A DNA stretch of 64,000 nt, from assembly GCA_023101725.1 (NCBI GenBank), contig JALJCO010003064.1, forward strand, positions 124,001 to 188,000, read 5' to 3'. Each line of letters begins with the position of its first letter. Positions within the stretch are counted from its first letter, which is position 1. The notes beneath the pieces are model-generated. The model was not told where the DNA came from. It made no database searches and saw nothing but the letters and a program-made list of their open reading frames with translations. Origin of the DNA: Atherinomorus stipes. Its lineage: Eukaryota > Chordata > Actinopteri > Atheriniformes > Atherinidae. Of this stretch, positions 38,797-63,781 are shown one piece after another. Both the position numbers and the translations under genes were made by a program.

Positions 38797-38815
38797 CTGT
38801 AAATTTAAAAAAAGG

Positions 38816-39128
38816 CTAATTTTAAGATGTAAATCACAATGGCATTGGTAATATTAAAATGAGAAGTGATTAAATTAATTTTGTTTTGTTTTCCTTTGAA
38901 AAAAAAAAGGTTACACAGAAACAACTCTAAGAAAATCAAAATGTTTCAAATAAAAAGAGTGAGGAAAAAGCTTAAGGTAAAATCTCTGCCTGGAATAGAT
39001 TATGGCCACTACAAATACTTTTTTCTGTTTTGCATTTGTTAGGTTTTGTTGTGTTTAAGGAGATTAATGTGCAAAAACGCCATATAAGAGCACTGAGGCT
39101 TCCTGAAGATGACGTATAGTTCCTCTCT

Positions 39129-39184
<56 letters not shown>

Positions 39185-39820
39185 TTTTCTTTTTTTTTTT
39201 TTTTTTTTTTAAAGGAAACTGATTATTTCTTTTCAGGGGTTTCTGGAAGCTGCTCTCTCAGCAAACAGTCCGGTTTCAAGATAAAGTCCCATTAATCCAT
39301 CAGCAGGTGCGACCAAAATAGCTATGCTGTCTACTGTTAGAAACCCAGCCAAGAACAAAAAACAACCTTCCCCTTGTTCCAAACTTGGACTTCCTGGCTG
39401 CGAGTGTGGAAGATGATCTGAAACAGGTGTGATGAGACGCAACTGACCGCTACGGTGGCCGAGAGCGATAAGTAACTTAAGCGGAATTCACGTGATATAA
39501 ACGGGATTTCTACAAGCCTTAACGGGACATATAAGCATAAAATAACTATCGAAATTCCCGACGACGTTAATAAAGTAGCAGCAAACAGTGTTGAAAAGTT
39601 GAGCAGCCAACTGTATTTGTGAATGCAGCTCTACAAGTGGTGCTGGGCGCGTTCAGACTCTACTGGTGATATGAGATATTAGACAGCAGGAAAAAAAGAG
39701 GACACAGCTCATTTTCTACCTCTTCTGGTTCCTCTTCACTTTTTACGAAAAAGAAAGAATTGGTTAGGCTGTGGCTCAGAAACAACCCAGGAACCGACCC
39801 ACTTGCAGAGTCACTTTGGA
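38816..39820. other. PPM1L-ARL14 intergenic interval
   Basis: About 1 kb with no gene. It contains the (TA)n plus T-tract at 39131-39210. Sequence after 39440 is the presumed ARL14 upstream promoter region. Confidence 0.6.
39131..39210. repeat. (TA)n microsatellite followed by poly-T
   Basis: About 25 uninterrupted TA units end at 39180 and run directly into about 30 T with one C interruption. It sits between the PPM1L and ARL14 genes. Confidence 0.97.
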
Positions 39821-39828
39821 TATAAATA
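39821..39828 (+). promoter_or_regulatory. arl14: TATA box of ARL14
   Basis: TATAAATA lies 207 bp before the ARL14 start codon, with no intervening acceptor needed. Transcription would start near 39850, giving a 5' UTR of about 185 nt. A consensus TATA suggests regulated rather than housekeeping expression. Confidence 0.6.
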
Positions 39829-40034
39829 GCATTACCGAAAGCAACGCAGGGAGAGAAGGAATTCTTTGACAGCATAGGAGGCGGGGGCATTTGTTCCTCT
39901 TTATGAGACCAGACACCGAAGCTCACACAACACAGGAGAAGCTACCGGGTACGGAAATCATCATTCATACGAAGACACAAGAAGAAACAACCACACTTCT
40001 CTGGATACAGACTCTCGCGTTGCACACTTGAGAC

Positions 40035-40349
40035 ATGGGTATCCGAGGAGCCAAGCCTCAGAAACAAGCGCAGGTCCTGATGCTGGGCCTGGATGGCTCA
40101 GGAAAGTCCACTCTGCTCTACAAACTCAAGTACAATGAGAGCGTGAAGACCGTGCCGACTGTGGGATTTAACGTGGAGGCGTTGGAGACAGACAGAAGAA
40201 GCCCAGGCCTTACTGTGTGGGATGTTGGAGGTCAGAGGAAGATGAGGCCTAACTGGAAGTATCTTTATCCTGACACGGCTGGACTGGTGTTTGTGGTGGA
40301 CAGCTGGGATGAAAATCGGATGGACGAGGCCAGAAAGGAACTGCATCGG
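40035..40349 (+). CDS. arl14: ARL14 coding exon 1
   Basis: Runs from ATG to CATCGG|GTAATT and encodes residues 1-105 including G1, switch I and G3. If the intron were retained, only three more codons (VIH) would follow before a stop, so splicing is needed to reach the NKQD motif. Confidence 0.9.
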
Positions 40350-41224
40350 GTAATTCATTAATGTTAACATGCATTATTTCAACAACAAATACATGGATTC
40401 TTAAATTTAATTTAATTAAATTTTTTTGTGGAAAAACAGTCATATAGGCTAAACAATGAGTCAAAGCAGAGAATTTGTTTCTTCAAAACACCTTTTAGCA
40501 AAACTCAAATGCTTTTAACATAGTTATTTGTTATTTTTATATTAAAAACAGATCTCAGCCTTCATCAGGATTGCATTTAATATTTATTTCTTGTTATTAA
40601 TGATACATTTTCTAATTATAATTGTTAGACAGTTGCAACAGTGTTGTCTCACCAACCATAAGCTTTGTGCACCAGTTATAGATAATAGGTTAATGGTAGG
40701 TTATTAACTGTTGAAATAGACACAAAAATTATGAATTTCTTTACTTTTCTTTTAAACCCTATAATGTTTGATATTCTAGTTTGTACCATTAATAAGCTCT
40801 AAAATGTAATGATAAAGTATTGTAAACATCTAACGTGATGACTAAGTTCATATTCAAAGTTTTATCTTGCTGTCATGATGAAAATGTTTCTCATGTTTTT
40901 TGCTCAAATTTCTAGGTCCTGAGAAACAAGAGTCTCAGAGACATTCCCCTTGTGATTCTGGCCAACAAACAGGACCTTCCACAGGCTTTAAGCCCAGAGG
41001 CACTGTGTCTGAAACTGGACTTGCAGAGAGTGTGTGACGGCAGGGCTTGGTTCATCCAGCCATGTTCAGCCACCACTGGGATGGGACTAGAAGAAGGTTT
41101 CAGGAGAATGCTTTATCTGATGAAGACTCCTTTCAGACGGACTGAGGAGGATATCAAAGTTAAAATGAGGTCAAAAGGCTTCAGCCTTACCACAGTGAAA
41201 AAAGTCTTGCTTTGTGGGAGTTGA
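40035..41224 (+). CDS. arl14: ARL14-like ADP-ribosylation factor-like GTPase, two coding exons (40035-40349, 40916-41224)
   Basis: ARF-family small GTPase, 207 residues. ARL14/ARL11-type proteins act on endomembrane vesicles, and human ARL14 is linked to MHC-II vesicle movement. Every G motif is present: G1 GLDGSGKST (18-26), switch I Thr42 in VPTVGFN, G3 WDVGGQ (62-67), G4 NKQD (122-125) and G5 CSAT (155-158). Gly2 after the initiator Met fits N-myristoylation. The ATG has a purine at -3 and G at +4, with a TATA box 214 bp upstream. The exons join in phase 0 through a 566-bp GT..AG intron. As I recall, human ARL14 is 192 residues with an uninterrupted coding region, so both the intron and the ~15-residue basic C-terminal extension are differences. 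ARL11 is the main alternative; the position between PPM1L and KPNA4 favours ARL14. Confidence 0.88.
40916..41224 (+). CDS. arl14: ARL14 coding exon 2
   Basis: The acceptor TTTCTAG precedes GTC CTG AGA. It encodes residues 106-207 with NKQD, CSAT and a Lys/Arg-rich tail ending in KKVLLCGS, then TGA. It continues the ARF fold directly from exon 1 in phase 0. Confidence 0.9.
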   Translation, partial: VLRNKSLRDIPLVILANKQDLPQALSPEALCLKLDLQRVCDGRAWFIQPCSATTGMGLEEGFRRMLYLMKTPFRRTEEDIKVKMRSKGFSLTTVKKVLLCGS

Positions 41225-41630
41225 TGGATTATTATGTTATTTTATTGATGCCATGTTTATGAGTCCGCCACACCTTCATGCGCAGTTCATCTGCAGAATC
41301 TAACTGAAGCATCCGTGAAGTAAAAAACATGACACGAACACAAAAGTTAGAATGATGCGTGTGGTACAACTTCTCAGGAAGTGTGGGGGGAACAGAGTGT
41401 CTTCAGCTGGTGATAATAAACCACAAGGATATTGTGGAGTTTGATTCTCAGTGTAGTTTTGAGAAGACAATCACGCAGCCTCCATGTTTGACTATTCAAA
41501 CACTTTTCAGTCTGTACATAGAAACTGATCTTTTTTTTTATGTAAACATTACCATTACAAATTGAAATGTTTTCCAATTTTCATTGTTCGCAATAATGCA
41601 AGACAATATATAAGTTGTATATTCATTTGA

Positions 41631-41636
41631 AATAAA
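41631..41636 (+). promoter_or_regulatory. arl14: ARL14 poly(A) signal AATAAA
   Basis: AATAAA occurs 407 bases after the stop, followed by a GTATGTGTT tract, and so defines a short 3' UTR. Confidence 0.6.
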
Positions 41637-42486
41637 ACAGAGAGTATGTGTTAAGGATATGTTAAATTGGAACAATTATCCCCACAAACTCAAATATGTT
41701 TAACCTCATAAGACTTGACCTTCAATTCTGTATGGATTATTCATTTTTCCTGGCTGTTTTGAATGAGTAGAAACCGTTTATCTTTGACAAGAAAGTGGTT
41801 TCTGAGAAGAAGAAAAAAGTGTCCTCGTATAGGGATCATGGGTTTATTTGATGAGTCACATTAATCAATTCATACACTGTATGGTTATGGTTATGGTACC
41901 AGGCTAAACAGCTGTTGTCATCTTTGAGCATGTGCATCATAATGATGGTGCTGAACTTCACATTTATTTATTTATTTGTTTATATTTCTTATAACATGTG
42001 CAATAAGCCAAGTAAAGTGTGTGAAATAAGTTAATAAAGTCTAAATCAAAACAGAGTGATACACAGTAAGAAGCTCTAACACTTTCTTCAGAAAGTCATC
42101 AAAATTACAAGTAAAATTAAACATAATGTAGAGCAATTACATGTAGGTTTAAAATCCATTCAACCTTTTTCAAGAATGCAAAGATTTAATTCCAGAAATT
42201 CTATATGGTTATTTGACATTTTAACGTAAATAGCTGAATTTAGGATGGAGAGTAGTTGGAGCGGGGTTCAAGTACAAAGAAAAATGTTTCCAAGTCTTGT
42301 GTTTTTTGCTGCAAGAACAGGTTATTGGAGATAGAACAGTTGAATGAAATCAATTTAGGCTTGAATAGCTTTAAAGTCTGGAGCTCTAAATATCAATTGC
42401 CACAAAACCTGTTTGGTGTAATTTTCTATTTTGGGCAGGTGGTAATACAGCCTTTATTCTACATATTCACTGTATGTAGGTTTAAA

Positions 42487-43440
42487 TATTTACCACTTCT
42501 AAAGGTACACCTATTGGATTGCTTGTTAACGCAAATAACTAATCAGTCCATTACATGGCAGCAACTCACTGCTTTTAGTCATGTAGACATGCTCAAGACA
42601 ACTTGGTGAAGGTCAAACTGAGTATCAGAATGAGGAAGAAAAGGGATGTTCGTGACTTTGAATGTGGCATGGTCAGTGCTGGTCTCAGTATTAAAGAAAC
42701 TGCTGATCAGGGATTTTCATGCACAACCATCTCCAGGGTCTGAAAAGAAAATATCCTGTTTATGTCAAAATGGGGAGACTGGTTTGAAATGATAGTAAGA
42801 CAGCAGTAACTCAAATAACTACTCATTACAACCAAAATATGCAGAATACCGTCTCTGAACACAACACGCCCAACCTTGAATCAGAAAGCTGCCACTCCTG
42901 TCAGTTAAGAACAGGAAACCAAGCGTACTCAGACTCAAAACTGGGAGAATATAAGACTGGAAAAACACTGCTATATCTGATGAATCTTGATTTCAGCTGT
43001 GTGGCATCTAGATGGCTGGCTTAGAATTCACAAAGAATTTTGCATGAAATCTTGCCTGAAATAGACATGAAAACTTGCTGACAGTGTCCATTTTTTTTCA
43101 TGACTACAGTCTACTCTGATGGCTACTTTCAGCAGAATAATATGTCAGGTCACAAAGTTCACATAATTTCAATTGACTTCTTAAACATGACAGTGAGTTC
43201 ATGGTACTCCAATGGCCTCCACAGCATGCTCCACAGTCACCAGATGCCCATCCAATAAAGCACAGGAAAGTTTAATCATGGATGTGCAATTGACAAATCT
43301 GCAGCAAGTGTGCAATAAATCCTGTCAGTTGACCAAAATATCTGAGGAATGTTTCCAACACCTTGTTGAATCGCCATTATGGAATAGATGAACTCAGTTC
43401 CAGCAAGGTGGACCTAATGAAGTGACTGGTAATTGGTGTA
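42487..43440 (+). mobile_element. Degenerate Tc1-like (Tc1/mariner) transposon
   Basis: The left end has AAAGGTACACCTATTGG and then GCTTGTTAACGC. The right end has AGGTGGACCTAATGAAGTG, its imperfect inverted copy. Between them the sequence follows the common teleost Tc1 transposase gene in + orientation, for example TGACTTTGAATGTGGCATGG and CACAACCATCTCCAGGG. At about 950 bp it is shorter than a full element. Internal deletions and stops make the transposase non-functional. Family assignment rests on recollection of the fish Tc1 consensus. Confidence 0.8.
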
Positions 43441-43657
43441 TGCATGCATGTATAATGAATGAATGAATAAATAAATACATTTCTGTTAAATTTTACAATT
43501 AAATAAGAATAAAGCGCCAGAAATTAAACAGAAATATTCAACAAAGTAATTCACATGTTGGCGTGTTGTATTATTCATACACATGGATATGAATATATAA
43601 TGACTAACTATGTGTTTACGTTATGTGGCGTTCCCTTCACAGACGTTAGCAGTGAAA

Positions 43658-43662
43658 CCAAT
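43658..43662 (+). promoter_or_regulatory. kpna4: CCAAT box in the KPNA4 promoter region
   Basis: AAACCAATGA lies about 205 bp upstream of the KPNA4 ATG. No TATA box is evident. The flank and the start of intron 1 (43930-44280) are locally GC-rich with CpG clusters, as expected for a housekeeping promoter. Confidence 0.4.
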
Positions 43663-43864
43663 GAGAGTGAGGGGGATTTCCCCACCCTTCCTCTACGCCA
43701 GAGCGAGGCTGCCCTCCACCACCGGCATTCCCAGTATGCACCGCGGACAGAGCAGCGAAAAATAGTCCGCTAACGAAAGGCTAGAGAAAAGGGAACCAGA
43801 AAAGGGCAGCTCACAAGCTAAATCAACGGGTTCAACTGTATTTAACAAAACCAGATTTGCTAAC

Positions 43865-58280
<14,416 letters not shown>

Positions 58281-60151
58281 ACGTCATCTGGGGTATTCTG
58301 GAGTTTTGTTCATGATGCAGCACTCTGTTCAACATAAACAAATTAAGAGAGAGAGAGCGAAAGAGAGCGAGTGTGAGAAATTCGATCCATTGTGCTTGGC
58401 TCGTGGGATCCATGGCTGCATCTTATCTGAGAGAAAAATATGTGGATTTCATTTGGCATTCCAGGGGAACCAGCCCAAATGAAGTTTGAGATGGCGAGTG
58501 GATGCGAGTGAGAATGAGTGGCTACATGTTGCAAAAAAGCAAAACATCTACATCGAATGCGTTGAGTGACATGCCGACATAACTTCTGTGTTATTGGAGC
58601 TGTCGTCTTCGGAAAACTACTTCAAATGACAACAACAAAAAACTCGATGTCTGCCCAGAGAGAACCAAGGACATTCAAAAATAAGAAATCAAGAGATCTT
58701 GATATATTACAACAAGATGCAGATATGAAAATAACTTTGATTATGAACTGAGATGAACCACAAACCATCACAATTCTGCGGTCCTCCGACTAGAGAGGGC
58801 GCCACCCTCAATGAGCCCCTCCCCCAATCGGCCACGCTATCAGACATGTGTGTGAATGGACCCATTGTGTATGAATGTCTGGACTCAGTGCTGAGGAGCC
58901 AGGTTCATCTCCTCCAACGAGACGTCCCGATGGGGCACCATCCTCTCCCCCCCGGTGGGTAGGGCCAGGAGTCCGACTGCGCGTGTCGCATGTGCGAGAG
59001 AATGGACGGATGAGTTGTGTGTGCTTGGCTGCGTGCGTGACTGGGAGTGTGCAAGGCTGGGTGAGAACGCATGCAGAGACGGGAAAAGATACAAAAAACA
59101 TCTGAAGAGAAACAAAAATTGAGAAACGCAACAACACATTAAGAGAAAAGGTTTCAGGAAAGAAATTCTGCCTTTGAAAGAGGCTGATCCTCTTATACCT
59201 GAAAGGAAGAACTTTGGATATGGAGATGAAACAAAATCGTCATCATAAGGATTATTCTTTTTGTTTTGAATTATTGTTAAGTTAGTATTAATTGACACTG
59301 GACAATGTTAATGGCAGGTGTGCAGCAGCAGTGCATTGAATTAAGATGCTTTTTGGCTTTTCTTTTTGCCTCCAGTGTGTTTTTTATTTTTTTTATTTTC
59401 AGCTATTAGTTTCACTGCTTCTGTAAAGGTGAATGATGACGATCATATTCCATCCTTCCACCTGAACCCTAACCTGAACACCAGACATGGGCTTGATGCT
59501 GTGAAATTCTGTCATCACTATTATCAACCAAATGACATGTTCCTCTTGTAACTCCTCATTTATTTACTTTCATTTTACAGCAAAATCAGTGCTTTGCAGT
59601 TTTGTTGCCATAGCTTTGATTATCACCGAGGAAGAAGAGAACGGCCGCCATGTCGTGTAGGATTGTGAATCATAACCTTTGCATGTACTAAACTATAGCA
59701 CAGTTATTTTTTTTAGGGTATTTTAGTTTCCTTAGGCTGTGGATACAGTGTAATTTTCATTTTAAGTAAAACTGTGCTTAAATGTTACATGTTTACCCTT
59801 CCCTTACTCCTCACTATTGTCTGATTTGCTAAATAATCTATGGTTTTGCACATGTACTGCAAAGTGAGGCCTGAAGTTTTTCTAAAGGTGTTGGTGGGTT
59901 TCATAGGTTTTGACCTGCCAACAGCCTCTACATTATGCATCACTCAACCACAGTCTTTGTTGTCTTTCTAGAGTGATCCAATGATGCTTTTTAGTGATAC
60001 TTGAGAAAATAATGACTTTATTTCAGGAGAAGCAGTAATGAATCTGCTAATGTATCAGCTTGACTTGAGAGGGGGTTGAACCTCCCTTCTCTCATTGTAA
60101 AAGGTATCCCACATGTCAGGCTGGAGTTATTTTAAATGGGTTTTCCTGAAT

Positions 60152-60161
60152 AATAAATAAA
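60152..60161 (+). promoter_or_regulatory. kpna4: KPNA4 poly(A) signal, overlapping AATAAATAAA
   Basis: Two overlapping AATAAA hexamers, about 1.87 kb after the stop. A possible alternative 3' end. Confidence 0.45.
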
Positions 60162-60480
60162 CCCATGAACAAGTTTGCTGTAACGTAAGTATCTTGCAGA
60201 ATCCTCAGCCCCACATCCCTCCTTCCTCAACCAGCTAAGTGTACAAGCTTACCCTCTTTAATTTTTTTTTTTTTTTTTAACTTCAAACACTGTAGTAATA
60301 ATTACACATTGTGAGCATAAACCTTCTGTTGAACATAGGGGTATTTTTTGTTTTGTTTTTGCAGCATTCCTTGTTAGCAAACGTGGTTTCAAATATAAAA
60401 TAGCGACCTGGAAGAGGGGGAAGCGGTTTGCCTAACAGCCGTTTTGGGAGATGGGCTACAGGACAGGTTGTCTTCGAGAA

Positions 60481-60486
60481 AATAAA
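60481..60486 (+). promoter_or_regulatory. kpna4: KPNA4 distal poly(A) signal AATAAA
   Basis: AATAAA followed after about 20 bases by GTGACTGTGTGTGTGCTTTG, a textbook GU-rich downstream element. It is the best candidate for the main 3' end. Confidence 0.6.
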
Positions 60487-60654
60487 TAGTGAAACCCAAA
60501 CACTGTGACTGTGTGTGTGCTTTGTTGCGAAAATGCTGTCTGATTAAGCCTCTTGGGGTTCTAGTTTTATTTTCTTTTTTTCTCTTGATATCCAAATACT
60601 TTAGTTTCTGTCGATATTTCATCTTGTGTTCAAATTTTGAGAAGCCGCGGTCTT

Positions 60655-60689
60655 ATTGGCTAAAAAGTGGCCGTTTGTCCGCATGCGCA
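60655..60689 (+). promoter_or_regulatory. Candidate promoter: inverted CCAAT box plus NRF1-like site
   Basis: ATTGG (60655-60659) and CGCATGCGCA (60680-60689) lie about 170 bp after the last KPNA4 poly(A) signal, in a small CG-containing island. This combination is common in housekeeping promoters and suggests a next gene. Direction is assumed. Confidence 0.35.
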
Positions 60690-61158
60690 CTATGAAAAGT
60701 AAGTAAAAACGTTGCATTGATAAACTATTGGAAATGTCAACTTTTGGACTGTCAGTGACGAGCAACTTCCAAACCGTCTAGATGTCCTGGACGTGGCGTT
60801 GTAGTAAGAAATAATTTTTTTTTAAGAAAATTTTGGGATAGGGGGTTTAAAAGAAAGAGAGTAATAAAGGGAGGGAGAGAGGGGGGGGGGAGGGGGGAAG
60901 GGGAGGGGAAGGGACCTGGAACGGGACCGAAGGAGGAGAAGCTGAGGAAATGGGGCGTGTGGCGTAGGTCAATATAGCTAATCACCGCCCCAGTAGTACG
61001 TAATCTTGGGTGTAATTTACAAAAAAGGATAAATCACACTTTATTTCAACACAATCTACACAGTGACGATGCAAACCATTGTTTCAGATTATTTCTGAAA
61101 CAGATTATGACTAAACATGCTGATGTGATCACATAAATGACAGTTATCGCATTTGTGG

Positions 61159-61232
61159 ATGGAACTTTGGACTTTACGTAATGTTACTGAGGAAATTTGG
61201 GAGAAGAACCAAGAAATGAAGGCTGTGCCGAG
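61159..61232 (+). CDS. Unidentified short exon-like frame (tentative first coding exon)
   Basis: An ATG at 61159 follows an in-frame stop at 61138. The frame gives about 25 residues (starts MELWTLRN, ends MKAVPR) up to a strong donor GCCGAG|GTGAGT. I recognise no protein. Joining to the acceptor TTGCTGAACAG at about 61938 extends the frame only ~17 codons before a stop, so it may be a non-coding leader exon or chance. Confidence 0.18.
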
Positions 61233-63307
61233 GTGAGTCTTCGGTCGTGTTTACGCCCAATAGTCCGCAAGACTTTATTTAATTAGGAAGTTTGTTCCAT
61301 TGGGGTTTGCAATTCAGCCGGTTGCTTTGACAGCACGTCAAACGCGCTGAACCGCTGGGAACACGTTCCCTCCCTGCTCGCCTCAGGAGATGCTGCATTG
61401 ATAAATACATTACCAAAATAAACGAGGGAAAAGACCCGCGCAATAGTAAATTCAGTGCAATTTCCGTTTAATTTTTTCTGCATCCTGGGTCGGTCAGGTC
61501 TTGGTGACTCGAGAGTATCGTTTTATTTATTCATTCATCAAATCGTGTACAGCACAGCAGCGATGTTCCATTATTTTTTGTAACTTACATTGAATTGTAA
61601 ATCAGTTTTTAAAGTATCCTTTTGCATGTACTGTAACATTAGCTATAATGAAAATTTGCCTTACGAGCCAGATGGAAGATGAGTTCTGCTGGATATCTGT
61701 TCACACATGGTGGTTATAAATGGTAGACTTTTTTTTTTTTTTTTTTTTTTAAATATACAAACAAAAGAGCAAAGTAATGATGTAATATTTCTGAACAACC
61801 ACAAAGCTAAAATATGTATCAAGCTTCAAAGTGAGCTATTTAATGGTCAAAAATCAATTTCTCTGTTGACAATTTTCCAAAGCTGATCAGTCTGGTTGTT
61901 TTTAACTTCCAGTCATATGTGTTTATTTTGCTGAACAGGTGCATTGTTGAGCTTCAATCATCCTGCTGGGCTACAGTACCAGATCTTCTCTGAAAGACTT
62001 CCTGAGCCTGGTCTCTGGTCACCATCATGGAAAACCTAGAAGACGACATGATGCTGTTCTATTTTTCTGACTCATGTTCAATTGGACCATCAGGAGCTCG
62101 GAGGAGGCATCTGTTCCCAAGGTGATCTGCTGCACCTGCTGTGGAAACCAAAATTGAACTAGTGTGGTCAAACAGAGGCCTGGGACACATGGCACTGGCT
62201 GCAGCATACCCCTGCTGTAGTGCTGCTATTGTTGAACTAAATTGGAGGGGTGTGATGGTTTCTCTTTCTCTTGTCTTCAGTCTATGAGTCTGTCTGAGCA
62301 GTGACCTCTTCATGTGTCCAGGATGTTAACGTCTAACTGGGAGCTGTTGTGAAGGAATGAAGCTTTTCAGTGGCTGGCTGCTTTATTTAAAGCCGTCTTG
62401 GTGAAAGAACCCAAACTGGAATACAAAACTTTCAAACTTTAAATGGGGATGGTCTCACTTCCTGTTTCTAGTGAGGGAAAGTCAATCCACTCTCCAATGT
62501 TGCATAAACTGCTATTATGATTTTGTATGACTAAGTCCAGGTAAAAAAAAAACAAAAAAAACAAAAAAAACAAATTCAGTTCATGCACAGAGGTTCATTC
62601 TGATTTAGTCTTACATGTTGACATGGAGGTCAAATGGACCACGGCCTAATCTGTTTATAAGTAACACTTGTAGTCACTCTGGAAATCCAGACAATTAAAG
62701 GGAAAACCAAATAAATGAGCATGACCTTAGGTACATACTGTATAATAAAACAAGCAGAAATGGGGTGATTCCAACAAACAGCTTTCAGTTGATCTTTTTC
62801 TTTTTTTTTTTTTTTGTAAATAATCTGGAAGGTCTTACAAAAAGTTGTTCACCTTGTGGTCTCACTTCATACATCTGGTATTTTGTAACAAGATAAAGTG
62901 AAAAGAACTATGCTCAAGAGCTGCTCTGAAAAAAAAAACAGAAAAATTTGGTAGCTAAATGATATGACCGTGATTTAACTTTTACAAAAGTAATGCACAC
63001 CAGTAGACATTAGAATTATTCCTTACCTAGGGTAAACGATTGTTTCTAGAGTGGGTGTAGAATGAGTGTAAATACATATTCTGACAGTTCTGAGACTGAA
63101 ACACTTGTTTGAAAAGGCTCCATTCACAAAAACCCCACCAAAATTGCCGACAGTTGCCAACATAACACAGAGCTGCTTTTGCTTCCAGACTAAGCCCAGC
63201 CCACCAAAAATGTCACCGTTTGTAAACGTTGAAACCTATACTCAAATATTTAGCGAGGTTAGTAAAATTAAGACATTTATTATAAAATGTTTACTCTGTG
63301 GGACCAT

Positions 63308-63457
63308 GGTATATATGGATTAAACAACTCTGATCTGTGCATTATACAGTTTTAATGCACTTCATGGAGGAAAACCACTCCTCTGCGCGTCATGTTCTAG
63401 ACTCTGTGCAGTGCATTAAAACTGCAGAATACATGGCTCCTAATTGTTTAATCCATA
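63308..63457. mobile_element. ~150-bp inverted-repeat MITE
   Basis: ATATGGATTAAACAA and TTGTTTAATCCATAC form the ends. CAGTTTTAATGCACT and AGTGCATTAAAACTG form the inner arms. Superfamily unknown. Confidence 0.6.
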
Positions 63458-63524
63458 CTTATCTACTCCACCGAACACCCAAGACAAATCCGTTATAATA
63501 CAAGACAATCAGTGAAAATGCCTG

Positions 63525-63660
63525 TGTTACAAATAAAACTAGAAAAGCACTTGGAGTGCAGACCTCTGCTAGGCAGCCCATTTTCCCTTTACAAAATTCC
63601 TGGATCCAGAAACTGATCTGCAGCACCACCTTATGCGAAATGTAGTGGATAATGCAGTTG
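63525..63660. repeat. Dispersed teleost repeat
   Basis: AACTAGAAAAGCACTTGGAG, GTGCAGACCTCTGCTAGGCA and ATTCCTGGATCCAGAAACTG match a familiar fish interspersed repeat (usual form ..GCACTCGG..GCAGACCTCCGCC). Confidence 0.5.
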
Positions 63661-63781
63661 ACAGCTGATGGAAGTGGTAAAAAAAAAAAACTATGGAAAT
63701 ATAACATGGCATTTATTGACACAGGCACTGCTGCGTACACACTGCCTACCCTGCCAGAAAGCTTAACGTTGTATTTGATCT

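Larger units (their letters stand above)
37086..38815 (+). other. ppm1l: PPM1L 3' UTR (inferred)
   Basis: Non-coding and AT-rich sequence after the PPM1L stop, without a credible ORF. Two poly(A) signals bound a short (~240 nt) and a long (~1.7 kb) UTR. A CpG and purine-pyrimidine-alternating patch (GCGCATGCATG, GCGCGCGCATG) sits at about 37357-37392. Confidence 0.6.
58281..60500 (+). other. kpna4: KPNA4 3' UTR (inferred)
   Basis: About 2.2 kb without a credible gene between the KPNA4 stop and a strong poly(A) site. It includes a GA-rich patch (58346-58376) and T-tracts. The length fits the long 3' UTR of KPNA4 in other vertebrates. Confidence 0.6.
60501..63307. other. Interval downstream of KPNA4, no identified gene
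   Basis: Contains the candidate promoter and the weak exon-like segment listed separately, a polypurine block GGGGGGGGGGAGGGGG (about 60883-60912) and a 24-T run (61729-61752). An A-rich (AAAAAAAAC)n patch is at about 62540-62572. In mammals TRIM59 and SMC4 follow KPNA4; neither is recognisable here. Confidence 0.5.

Noticed and set aside
58346..59300. Several 60-137 codon frames in the KPNA4 3' UTR
   Set aside because: Mutually overlapping on both strands, no conserved motifs, located between the stop and the poly(A) signals of a gene known to have a long 3' UTR.
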